In this document: piece after piece, positions 14,774-22,540 of the stretch | Numbering within the stretch: the first letter of the stretch is position 1 | Layout of the letters: every line of letters starts with the position of its first letter | Program-made: the position numbers and the translations under genes | Notes under the pieces: generated by a model | Database searches by the model: none | What the model saw: only the letters and a program-made list of their open reading frames with translations | What the model was told of the DNA's origin: nothing | Assembly (NCBI GenBank): GCA_902612125.1 | Contig: CACMBV010000022.1 | Location: forward strand, 1-38,033 | DNA: 38,033 nucleotides | Source: an uncultured Verrucomicrobiota bacterium | GTDB lineage: Bacteria; Verrucomicrobiota; Verrucomicrobiia; Opitutales; Seribacteraceae | Direction of reading: 5' to 3'

Positions 14774-17029
14774 ATGTCTGCCAAAAAGATTATTCAAAAG
14801 ATCAGCACCTGGCATTTATTATTGGGTGCTTTTTTTAGCTCAATAATTCTTATTGCAATAATTTGGCTCTCGGCTCCCAGTATTCTTGATTGGGGTACTC
14901 GTTATGCAGCTGCCGGAGCAGAAGTTAAAAAGTTTGAATTGGAAGTGGCTAGGGTTGATCCTTGGGAGACCCGAATCGAGCAAATTCTTATTGAGACGAA
15001 AGAAGCGGACTTTTCTTTGGGGAGTCTTTTATTGCAATATGAACCAGGGGCTTTGGCTATGGGGAAAGTTCAATCGATTACCCTGAGAGACATGGATTTG
15101 AGACTAGACGGGAAAGCTATGCTCGACCTTTTGCTTGCTAAGAAAAATCGTGAGGTTGATGGCGGAAATACTCCTTGGCTTGAAAAATTGGGTGAATACC
15201 TATCAGACCCCAAATTAAAAACATTTCGTATGTTTAATGCAAAAACTGCCCTGGAATGGCCTGACTTTTCTCTTCCACTTGAATTCAAAATAAAAGGAGA
15301 TTACCATGAGAAGCTAGCCAGTACAATTTTTGACGGAGAATTTGCGATGTTTCCTTTTCTTTCAGAATTACACTTCTGGCAGGAGGATGGAAACACTTAC
15401 GGAGAAATGGAAATTCAATTTCCGGATCTCAACAAAAGTGAAATGCTCAAATATCCGGTAACTAGATTCACCGGCATGGGTTTAGGAAACGAATTTAAGG
15501 TCGACTCCGGTGATCTGGTGATGCAGGGAATTGGAAGGGTAGAGGGGAATCGATTGGTTGATCTCTTTTTAGAATTCAATGGCAGCAAAATTACGGGCGA
15601 GCTTTTTGAATTTCCCTTTGAGATTGAGAAAATCATTTCTTTTGTAACCCCCGAAAATCTTAATGACATAGAAACCAGTACTTATGCCAATATTAATCTT
15701 AAGGATTTTCTGGACATACGGGGAATGGCATTGGGGACCAAAATTACTGGAGAAAAAATAATGATTCGCTCCTCTTTTCAGGAATTGAAAACGTTTGATT
15801 CCCTCGGGAGGATTAATATCACGGATTTGAGTCTACCAGTGATTGATTTGAATCTTTCAAGGATTGAAGAATTCCCCCCCAAAGGACCTCATGTTATTTT
15901 CTTCGATAGATTGGAATTGGAAGAAACCCTGAGTCTACAGAATGGAAAAATAAGCGTATTGGTGGAACCTGAATTGGATTTGTTCAAGATCCAGGTTTTT
16001 CCGCTGCACGCAATCCTGACTGATCTTGATATTCGTCTATTTGGCTTATCCTTTAATGGATTGGGAAACATATCGAAACCATTAACAGGAGAGTTGAATC
16101 AAGTTTTATCGTGCGATCGTGCCTTACTTGGCGAAGATTCCATGGTGGAAAACCTGTCGCTCACTTTTAGACCAAATGGAAGCAAGCAGTTGGTGGTCGA
16201 AAACCTGACCGCAAAGTTTCAGGGTATTTTTACGGATTTAAATCCAGCCCATTGTACGGTTTCTCTTCCAAATCAGGCGGAGGAGGGGTTTCGACTTGAT
16301 TTTAATGGTTCCGATCTCCGCTTGGGTAGAGATCAACTGATCCTTGAAGGTTTGACTGGTTCCATTTTGATAAAATCGTTTGATCCACTGCTAACAGAAC
16401 CGATAAATGTTCTGAGTTTTTCTAAGTTCAGTAATGATCAAATCACCCTGGAAGAGGGGAGCTTCTCGATTGCCGTCAATGAAGAGGGAGAATTTATGGT
16501 TTCGGATTTTTATGTCCGCGTTTTTGGTGGGAGTTTGGAAGTGGATTTAGCCAAGTGGAAAATGTATACTGATTTAATTAAGGTGGAGGGAAGATTGACG
16601 GAAGTGTCCGGGCAGCAAATGATCGACTTTTTTGAGGAGTTGGATGTACAAATTGAAGGAAATTTTTCGGGGATGGTCTCTTTTTCCAATTATGATGGGA
16701 CTTGGGATTTCGGTACCGGTTTTTTGCAACTTAATCCCTCGGCGAATGCACAAATAAAATTCAAGCAAGGAGAATTGATTTACGGTGGCGTTGATCCAAC
16801 GGATCCTCAATCAAAGAACCTACGCCTCACCTCGTGGGCCTTGGAAGATTTGGAGGTCGATGGTCTGGGAATTAATTTTAAAGTCTTGGAAAACGAGCGT
16901 CAGATAATTATTTCAATCAATGGATCCCGCGAAACCAAAGAACAGAGAGTTGATCTTGATTATAATCCAAGATTCCTTGGAGGATTGCAGGATTTATTGA
17001 AATGGAAAGAAAATCTGAGCTTTCCTTAG
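14774..17029 (+). CDS. ydbH: YdbH-like AsmA-type intermembrane phospholipid transport protein
   Basis: This 751-residue protein has one N-terminal membrane anchor (residues 13-33) and a long, beta-rich, repetitive periplasmic body, as in AsmA-like bridges. The C-terminal part (GELIYGGVDPTDPQS, then ALEDLEVDGLGINFKV and INGSRETKEQRVDLDYNP) matches the YdbH end region, which reads like an LxLxGxNP-type strand before a short helix. The identification rests strongly on the two genes that follow, which are YnbE and YdbL homologues in the E. coli order. In E. coli YdbH works redundantly with TamB and YhdP to move phospholipid to the outer membrane, bridging through the lipoprotein YnbE. This copy is somewhat shorter than E. 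coli YdbH (879 residues). Confidence 0.8.
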   Translation: MSAKKIIQKISTWHLLLGAFFSSIILIAIIWLSAPSILDWGTRYAAAGAEVKKFELEVARVDPWETRIEQILIETKEADFSLGSLLLQYEPGALAMGKVQSITLRDMDLRLDGKAMLDLLLAKKNREVDGGNTPWLEKLGEYLSDPKLKTFRMFNAKTALEWPDFSLPLEFKIKGDYHEKLASTIFDGEFAMFPFLSELHFWQEDGNTYGEMEIQFPDLNKSEMLKYPVTRFTGMGLGNEFKVDSGDLVMQGIGRVEGNRLVDLFLEFNGSKITGELFEFPFEIEKIISFVTPENLNDIETSTYANINLKDFLDIRGMALGTKITGEKIMIRSSFQELKTFDSLGRINITDLSLPVIDLNLSRIEEFPPKGPHVIFFDRLELEETLSLQNGKISVLVEPELDLFKIQVFPLHAILTDLDIRLFGLSFNGLGNISKPLTGELNQVLSCDRALLGEDSMVENLSLTFRPNGSKQLVVENLTAKFQGIFTDLNPAHCTVSLPNQAEEGFRLDFNGSDLRLGRDQLILEGLTGSILIKSFDPLLTEPINVLSFSKFSNDQITLEEGSFSIAVNEEGEFMVSDFYVRVFGGSLEVDLAKWKMYTDLIKVEGRLTEVSGQQMIDFFEELDVQIEGNFSGMVSFSNYDGTWDFGTGFLQLNPSANAQIKFKQGELIYGGVDPTDPQSKNLRLTSWALEDLEVDGLGINFKVLENERQIIISINGSRETKEQRVDLDYNPRFLGGLQDLLKWKENLSFP

Positions 17030-17109
17030 CCCGATTCGGTGAAGATGAAAATTCCTGATTTTTTAAATCCAGTTTGCAGACTGTAAGGGTTTAAGCTTAT
17101 CGTTTCCTT

Positions 17110-17292
17110 ATGACTAAAACCTCGCTCCCCGCAGCCATCTTGTTTGGCATAATGTTCTTATTTTCTTGTTCGGCAGTTAAGACTGAACACCACATAACCC
17201 TGGATCATAATATCACCATAAAAATTGAAAAGGAAGTGAATGATTTCCTGGATGAATTATACGACGATTCAGAATCCTCAACCATCGAATAA
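17110..17292 (+). CDS. ynbE: YnbE-like small outer-membrane lipoprotein
   Basis: The 60-residue product has a lipoprotein signal ending LFSC with Cys20 as the lipidated residue. The mature part of 40 residues contains the alternating strand HHITLDHNITIKIEKEVNDFLDEL, closely like the E. coli YnbE pattern of INMNVKIEHE followed by an acidic helix. In E. coli YnbE multimerises by beta-strand augmentation and extends the YdbH groove to the outer membrane. The gene lies 80 bases after ydbH and 7 bases before ydbL, and the three should be co-transcribed. The very small size makes it easy to miss; context and the strand pattern together support the call. Confidence 0.82.
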   Translation: MTKTSLPAAILFGIMFLFSCSAVKTEHHITLDHNITIKIEKEVNDFLDELYDDSESSTIE

Positions 17293-17299
17293 ACTTTAT

Positions 17300-17671
17300 A
17301 TGAAACCTAACAAATATCTAAATCCTCTTCTTTTTATCCTTCTTTTCTTAGGAATTAGTACCCAGGTATGCGCTGATTATGCCAGCAGAATGAAGGAAAG
17401 ATTATTCACTCTGGTTGAGGCCAAGGATCGGGGATATATTGGAGAGGGTACGGACGGGTTTGTGTATGTGCGGGAAAGTGATTCGGAAAAAGTCAAAGTC
17501 TTGGTATCCCGTGAAAATGAGGATCGTAAATTATTCTTCAAGGCCATGGCTTCGAGAACTGGAGGAAGTGTGGATGATGTAGCCTCCCGGTTCTCAAAAG
17601 CTCTAGTTAAAAAAAGTAAGAAAGGACATTGGTTTCGGAAATCATCTGGCGAATGGATGCAAAGGAAGTAG
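17300..17671 (+). CDS. ydbL: YdbL-like periplasmic protein (DUF1318)
   Basis: The 123-residue protein begins with a signal peptide ending at VCA (about residue 25), followed by a DUF1318 domain. It has an LVEAKDRGYIGEGTDGFVYV element, a helical NEDRKLFFKAMASRTG stretch, SVDDVASRFSKALVKKSKKG and a final SGEWMQRK. E. coli YdbL shares the same run (GRVGET..GYL, NAERKASYQQLAKQN, SVDDIAKLAGQKL and a terminal NGKWVRK). YdbL is thought to act as a chaperone that prevents runaway YnbE multimerisation. I chose the ATG at 17300 because it directly precedes the signal peptide; an upstream ATG at 17240 would overlap ynbE and add a polar tail. Confidence 0.85.
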   Translation: MKPNKYLNPLLFILLFLGISTQVCADYASRMKERLFTLVEAKDRGYIGEGTDGFVYVRESDSEKVKVLVSRENEDRKLFFKAMASRTGGSVDDVASRFSKALVKKSKKGHWFRKSSGEWMQRK

Positions 17672-17715
17672 GGCTTCTATAATACTCAAATCTTTTTAGC
17701 TAAACTGTCCGATAC

Positions 17716-17744
17716 TCATCGACAATCTTTTGCATTGTCGATGA
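17716..17744 (+). other. Perfect 11-bp inverted repeat with 7-base loop after ydbL
   Basis: The sequence TCATCGACAAT, a 7-base loop and its exact complement form a strong stem between ydbL (ends 17671) and the next gene (starts 17771). No T-run follows, so it is not a classical intrinsic terminator. It could be an mRNA-stabilising or attenuating hairpin, or an operator for the downstream small membrane protein and Lol-like genes. Confidence 0.45.
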
Positions 17745-17770
17745 CACTATACTTGGCAGAATGATTTGAG

Positions 17771-18088
17771 ATGGAAGAAATTATTCAAAGAATACTTAGT
17801 CATCCTTTGCTAATCGTCTGCTTGAGTTTGGTGTGTCTATTACTCCTTTTCTCAATTATCAAGGGTCTATTTAAACTAGCGTTGTTTGCACTTGTAACCG
17901 CGGGTTTGTTTATTGGATACCTTCATTTTTTTCAGGAGGATTACCCATTACCTCCCATTGATCTCGAAAAGCTTGAAGGGATTAAAGAGGAAATTCTTAA
18001 GTACATTCCGAGTGAATTCAATTCTACCTTGGATGTAAATATTTCCCTGCCGGATAAGAACTCCACCATGGCTCCCCGTTTGCCTTGA
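17771..18088 (+). CDS. Small membrane protein, two TM segments
   Basis: The 105-residue protein has two hydrophobic segments at about 12-30 and 34-54, separated by a short KGLFK turn. A C-terminal half of about 50 polar residues follows (DYPLPPIDLEKLEGIKEEIL, then KYIPSEFN). A hairpin topology would put both ends on one side of the membrane. I do not recognise a family. It lies 24 bases before the LolC/E-like gene and may be co-transcribed with it, so an accessory role in lipoprotein handling is possible but not shown. The ATG at 17771 follows a 99-base gap that holds the inverted repeat at 17716-17744. Confidence 0.65.
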   Translation: MEEIIQRILSHPLLIVCLSLVCLLLLFSIIKGLFKLALFALVTAGLFIGYLHFFQEDYPLPPIDLEKLEGIKEEILKYIPSEFNSTLDVNISLPDKNSTMAPRLP

Positions 18089-18112
18089 GGAAAGGCGGAT
18101 GGGGCAAAAATA

Positions 18113-19714
18113 ATGAAATTAACTTGGCCCTTGTTTCTTGCTTGGAAACAATTGTTTCCATCCCAAAGAAAAGTTTCCTTCTTTTCCCTCCTTGCCATTG
18201 TTGGAGTAGCCCTTGGCGTCAATGTTATGATCGTGGTGGTGGCATTTATGCAGGGTTTTCAGCAGAAGTTCAGATCCGATATTATTGATTCACAGGGTCA
18301 TGCCCGTGCGGTTCCTTTACAGAGGAAAATTGCGTGGAGAAAAGATAGTCAGAAAATTGCATCCCTGCCTGAAGTGGCAATGGTTTCCACTTATGTTCAG
18401 GGACATCTTCTCGTTCAAAACAGGGATTACCATGCGGTACCTTTTTCCATGGGAATCAATCCAAGTCAGCCGAAAGGGGTTCTTCCCATAAATGAATTCC
18501 TGAAAAAGGGATTTGTTCCAGTACATGGTTACGATTCCAAGGATATAACCCCGGTTCCCACAATTAATTCCTTGGAAGACGATGTGGTCTTTATTACCCA
18601 GCAAGTTGCCAACCGTTTAGGGGTGCGGGCTGCCACGGTCTTAATTCTGGATGATCAGAATGTTACAGAAACGGATGGTAAGGTTCAGGTCGTGCGGCTT
18701 GATCCCTATGTCGAAAGCGAAGAGTGGATGATTGAGTTTCTCGCGGAAGACCGGTATAAAATTAAGAATATCTTAGGCTCGATTGAACTGAATTGTAGCT
18801 TGGATGAACCTGCTGCTGATCTTGGTTGGGGCTATCCTCAATTCAGGGTTGTGCCCGGGGATAAACCTTTTTCAAAGGGAGATCGCTATAGGTTTCAAAC
18901 CTTCCGCTCATCGATTCTGGAGATTTATTCCCCAACTATGATCGAACAGGCCAAGTCTGATGAAATGGCACCCCCCCGAGAGGTTCGGGTCGGTGGGATT
19001 TTTGAAGTTCCCTGGCAAGGATTTCATACGGATGCCCTGATTGGGACGCATAGATTCATGGAAGATATGCGGGGTGAGGAAAATGTCTGTGATGGTTTTT
19101 TCATTAAATTTCAGACAAATTATCTGCACGATGAAAATAAACTGGGAGAATTGTGTGCAAGGCTGGAAGGTGAGCTAGAGGGGAACTGGCGGATCATTCC
19201 CTGGTTCGTGGAAAATGCTTGGTTTTTCGATCTTTTGAAATTCGAAGAATATTTAATGGTTCTGATTATGATACCCATCGGCCTAGTGGCGGCTTTTGCC
19301 ATTGCGATTGCCCTAATGACCACGGTGCTGCGAAAGATTAGAGAAATTGGGTTGCTTGTTGCCATGGGAGGAACCCGATTTGCGGTCGGTATGATCTTCT
19401 GCATGCAAGGCTTTATCATTGGAACTTTGGGGGCTTTGATTGGCTGTGGTCTGGCTCTTTTATTTATTCGCTATCGGGATTCACTAATGAGTTTTATTGT
19501 AACCAAAATTGCCGGAGAGGAGGGGCAGGCTGGTGTAACTCAGTTCTATGATTTTTACAGCCTAGAAGTACCCTACCCGTGGGAGTCAGAACAAAGTATG
19601 ATCACTTTCCTGACCTTTATTGTTTTTGCGGTTTTGGTTTCCACAATTGCAGGACTTCTCCCTGCTTGGCGTGCAGCTCGAATGAATCCGGCAGAGGCCT
19701 TGCGTAGTGAGTAA
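18113..19714 (+). CDS. LolC/LolE-like lipoprotein-releasing ABC permease, enlarged periplasmic domain
   Basis: The 533-residue permease starts with the LolC/E-type element FLAWKQLFPSQRKVSFFSLLAIVGVALGV (first membrane segment about 22-46). It ends with three membrane segments of an FtsX core (EEYLMVLIMIPIGLVAAF, GMIFCMQGFIIGTLGALIG and TFLTFIVFAVLVSTIAGLLP) and the family tail AARMNPAEALRSE. The cytoplasmic loop REIGLLVAMGGT is the coupling helix to the ATPase. Typical LolC/E proteins have about 400 residues; the extra 130 lie in the periplasmic part between the first and second segments. The next gene encodes a LolD-like ATPase and overlaps it by 8 bases. A role in releasing outer-membrane lipoproteins is likely; another exported substrate cannot be excluded. 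Confidence 0.85.
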   Translation: MKLTWPLFLAWKQLFPSQRKVSFFSLLAIVGVALGVNVMIVVVAFMQGFQQKFRSDIIDSQGHARAVPLQRKIAWRKDSQKIASLPEVAMVSTYVQGHLLVQNRDYHAVPFSMGINPSQPKGVLPINEFLKKGFVPVHGYDSKDITPVPTINSLEDDVVFITQQVANRLGVRAATVLILDDQNVTETDGKVQVVRLDPYVESEEWMIEFLAEDRYKIKNILGSIELNCSLDEPAADLGWGYPQFRVVPGDKPFSKGDRYRFQTFRSSILEIYSPTMIEQAKSDEMAPPREVRVGGIFEVPWQGFHTDALIGTHRFMEDMRGEENVCDGFFIKFQTNYLHDENKLGELCARLEGELEGNWRIIPWFVENAWFFDLLKFEEYLMVLIMIPIGLVAAFAIAIALMTTVLRKIREIGLLVAMGGTRFAVGMIFCMQGFIIGTLGALIGCGLALLFIRYRDSLMSFIVTKIAGEEGQAGVTQFYDFYSLEVPYPWESEQSMITFLTFIVFAVLVSTIAGLLPAWRAARMNPAEALRSE

Positions 19715-20408
19715 TCAAAGAGAAAATGTTGTTTTGAAAGCCAGCGAGCTATCTAAAAGTTTTAGTGTTCTGGGCACTTCTGACCTGAAGGTCCTCGATG
19801 AGGTTAACTTAACATTGAAGCAATCTTCTTCACTGAGCATTCGCGGAGACTCTGGCTGTGGAAAGACCACTTTGTTGAATCTCCTTGCCCGCTTGGAGCC
19901 CGCGGATGGTGGAACTATATTCTGGGGTGATAGAGAGATCGCTGCGGCCTCTCAAACCCATGCCATGGAAGCGTCTTGGCGAGCCAAGCATATCGGGGTG
20001 GTTTACCAGTCTTATTACTTGATCCCTGAACTCACGGTGATGGAAAATGTGTTGATGAGTGTGCGTTTGTCAGGACTTCCCATCACCGAATATGAAGGAC
20101 GGGCAAAGGAGCTCTTGGAACAAATGGGGGTGGTGAACAAAAGTATGCAAATCCCAGCCAAGTTGTCCGGAGGTGAGAGGCAGAGGGTGGCAATAGTCCG
20201 AGCACTAGTAAACCGACCTCAGGTTATTTTGGCTGATGAGCCAACTGGAAATCTTGATGAAAGGACCGGCGCGGAGGTTATGGACCTTCTTTTGAGCTCG
20301 TGTACCAAAGAAAAAACCAGTCTGATCCTGGTTACTCACAACCCAACCTTTGCCCGGGCGACGAATGAAACCTCCACGCTTACAGATGGAAAATTGATTT
20401 ATGAATAA
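19707..20408 (+). CDS. lolD: LolD-like ABC transporter ATP-binding protein
   Basis: This 233-residue ATPase has a complete set of motifs: Walker A GDSGCGKTT at 47-55, a Q-loop at YQS near 100-102, signature LSGGERQR at 153-160, Walker B VILADEP at 173-179 with TGNLD following, and the H-loop His in LVTHNP. It falls in the LolD/MacB/FtsE branch. The GTG at 19707 lies within the last codons of the permease gene (8-base overlap) with AGAGG about 10 bases upstream, so the two are coupled. The pair forms a LolCD-type transporter; only one permease gene is present, so the complex may be homodimeric, as in LolF-type systems. Confidence 0.87.
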   Translation: MSNQRENVVLKASELSKSFSVLGTSDLKVLDEVNLTLKQSSSLSIRGDSGCGKTTLLNLLARLEPADGGTIFWGDREIAAASQTHAMEASWRAKHIGVVYQSYYLIPELTVMENVLMSVRLSGLPITEYEGRAKELLEQMGVVNKSMQIPAKLSGGERQRVAIVRALVNRPQVILADEPTGNLDERTGAEVMDLLLSSCTKEKTSLILVTHNPTFARATNETSTLTDGKLIYE

Positions 20409-20420
20409 AATTTTTTACAA

Positions 20421-21356
20421 GTGAAACCAAATCCAAGAGAAAAAATTTCCTGCGGAGTGGCCGGTGTGGGTTACCTCGGTCAGCATCATGCAAGAATTTA
20501 CCATCAATTGGCTTCCAGTGATTTTGTTGGATTTTATGAACCATCGGATGAAGCCGCCCAAAAAATACAAGATCAATATGATTGTAAGAGATTTGACAAC
20601 TTGGCTGCGCTTGCCCGGGAATGCGAGGTGGTAAGTGTAGTCTGTCCTACTGACCGGCATGCAGAGGTTGCGGTTCCACTGCTCAAACAGGGCTGTCATC
20701 TGTTGGTGGAAAAACCACTCTGTACATCAAGCAACGAAGCGGAGGAAATCCTTCGCACAGCCAAGGCTAACCATTCGATCGTTCAAGTCGGACATATTGA
20801 ACATTATAATCCCGTCATGGAATATTTGGAAGAAGCGGTGGTGGCCCCAAAATATCTTACCGTTGACCGGTTGGCTCCATTTCAAGCCAGAGGGACTGAG
20901 GTGGGTGTGGTGTTGGACCTGATGATACATGATATTGGCATTGCCCTGGCCTTGGTAGCATCTCCCTTGCATTCAGTTGAAGCCATTGGTGTACGCGTCC
21001 TTTCGCCAACGGAGGACATTGCCAATGCCCGTCTTGTTTTTGAAAATGGTTGTGTGGCCAATCTTAATGCAAGCCGGGTCAGTGAGAAAAAAGCTAGGGA
21101 AATTAGAGTATTTCAGGACAGTGGTTATCTCTCTTTGGATTTCATGAACCAAAAAGGACATTTTATACATAAGCAGGGCATGTCTCTTGAGCGGAACAAA
21201 GTGCCAGTGGAAAAGGGGGAACCTTTAGCTTTAGAGATAGCTTCTTTTTTGGACTGTGTTCTCGAGGCGAAGACTCCCAAGACAGATGGTTCATTCGGTA
21301 AATCTGCATTGGAGGTGGCTCTGAGCGTAACTCAAAAAATCGAATCAGGTTGGTGA
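20421..21356 (+). CDS. Gfo/Idh/MocA oxidoreductase, possibly GnnA-like UDP-GlcNAc 3-dehydrogenase
   Basis: The 311-residue enzyme has a Rossmann motif GVAGVGYLGQHHARIY (12-27), the family signature VEKPL at 96-100 with Lys98, and the catalytic region LDLMIHDIGIALAL, whose His is the expected proton-transfer residue. It lies immediately upstream of lpxB. In several lipid A gene clusters (for example Geobacter) a Gfo/Idh enzyme sits at the same place, and GnnA of this family oxidises UDP-GlcNAc at C3 to prepare GlcN3N-type lipid A. A partner GnnB aminotransferase is not in the window, so this role is inference. It starts with GTG at 20421, 12 bases after lolD. No good Shine-Dalgarno is visible. 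Confidence 0.82.
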   Translation: MKPNPREKISCGVAGVGYLGQHHARIYHQLASSDFVGFYEPSDEAAQKIQDQYDCKRFDNLAALARECEVVSVVCPTDRHAEVAVPLLKQGCHLLVEKPLCTSSNEAEEILRTAKANHSIVQVGHIEHYNPVMEYLEEAVVAPKYLTVDRLAPFQARGTEVGVVLDLMIHDIGIALALVASPLHSVEAIGVRVLSPTEDIANARLVFENGCVANLNASRVSEKKAREIRVFQDSGYLSLDFMNQKGHFIHKQGMSLERNKVPVEKGEPLALEIASFLDCVLEAKTPKTDGSFGKSALEVALSVTQKIESGW

Positions 21357-21378
21357 ATGAATAATAAGAAAGGTAAGT

Positions 21379-22540
21379 TTGTTTAATCCATTTACAGCCA
21401 AACAAGTGGACCTCCTGGTTATTGCCGGTGAAGCCTCTGGGGACGAACATGCCGGATGTCTTGTGAGAAACTTGAAAAATAGACACCCTGATTTAACCGT
21501 GGCCGCTCTGGGAGGAAAGAATTTAAAGGAGAGTGGTACCCATTTTCTTTTTGATTTTGTCGATCACGCAGTGGTTGGTTTTTTTGAAGTTTTGAAAAAT
21601 TATGGATTTTTTAGAAGGCTTTTTTCCTGCACCATGGAATGGATTAGCGAGTTTCGTCCCAAATCCATTCTGCTAATTGATTATCCGGGTTTTAACCTAA
21701 GACTGGCTGAAGCTCTTTGCAAAAAAGGACTTTCAAGAAAAGGGGGGGGGTGAAATTCAGATTCTCCAGTATGTGAGTCCGCAGCTTTGGGCATGGAAGC
21801 CGAAAAGAAGATTCAAAATGGCGAAAGTTTTGGATTCCCTTGCCGTGATTTTCCCTTTCGAAGTGAAATGCTATGATGATGTTAGCTTGCCGGTGACTTT
21901 TGTGGGGCATCCTTTTGTTGCCGATAATCACCGAGCTCCCGTCTCGTATGATCAAAAGGGACCATTACTCTTGCTTCCTGGTAGTCGAGTCCAACCTGTG
22001 CAAAGAATTCTTCCTTGTTTTTTGGATGCCTCAGAAAAACTTATTAAGTCCAAACCAGATTTGATAATTGAGGTGCCCGTGCCTAATTTGCAGATCAAAG
22101 ATTGTGTGGAGGAAATTATCTCCTGTAGACAAGGTCTACATAAACACATATTTATTCGTGAAAACTTGAATGATTTGTTAGCTAGTACTGCCTTGATGAG
22201 TTCAGGGACCATGTCTTTTGCCTGTGCCCTTGCAGGGATTCCAGGTGTAATTGCCTACAAAGCACACCCCATTACCTATTGGCTTGGAAGGTTCCTGATA
22301 AAGGTTCCTTTTTTGGGGATGGCAAACCTGCTCCTGCCTGACTCGCCTCCTTACAAGGAATTTATCCAAGCGGATGCAGATGGTGAAATCTTGTCGTCAG
22401 CTGTTGAGGAAATCTGGGTGGATCAAAGTAAGAACCAACAGGCTTTCAAAAAAGCATCTCAGAAGTTGAGGGAGAGCCTGAAAAATCCTCAAGAATTGGA
22501 TGCGGTTGATTGGTTGACTGATGAACTAGGCAGAGTATGA
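21379..22540 (+). CDS. lpxB: Lipid-A-disaccharide synthase LpxB, frameshifted at a G9 tract
   Basis: LpxB joins UDP-2,3-diacyl-GlcN and lipid X to form the lipid A disaccharide. The first part (21379-21753) has VDLLVIAGEASGDEHAG, AALGGKNL, VVGFFEVLK and IDYPGFNLRLAE. The second part, in the +1 frame from about 21749, continues ILQYVSPQLWAWKPKR, FVGHPFVAD, LLLPGSR, SSGTMSF, YWLGRFLIKVPFLGMANLL. The break is a run of nine G (21742-21750) followed by TGA; eight G would give KGGGEIQIL and a 386-residue protein. The Glu usually found after SGTxxL is Ala here. The start is TTG at 21379 with AAAGG about 7 bases upstream. The 3' end overlaps hemA by 52 bases. Confidence 0.88.

Noticed and set aside
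18970-18977. C7 run in the LolC/E-like gene, and similar 7-base runs near 2132, 15874 and 27500, as frameshifts
   Set aside because: Each reads through in frame with sensible residues, so they serve as controls for the two 9-base runs.
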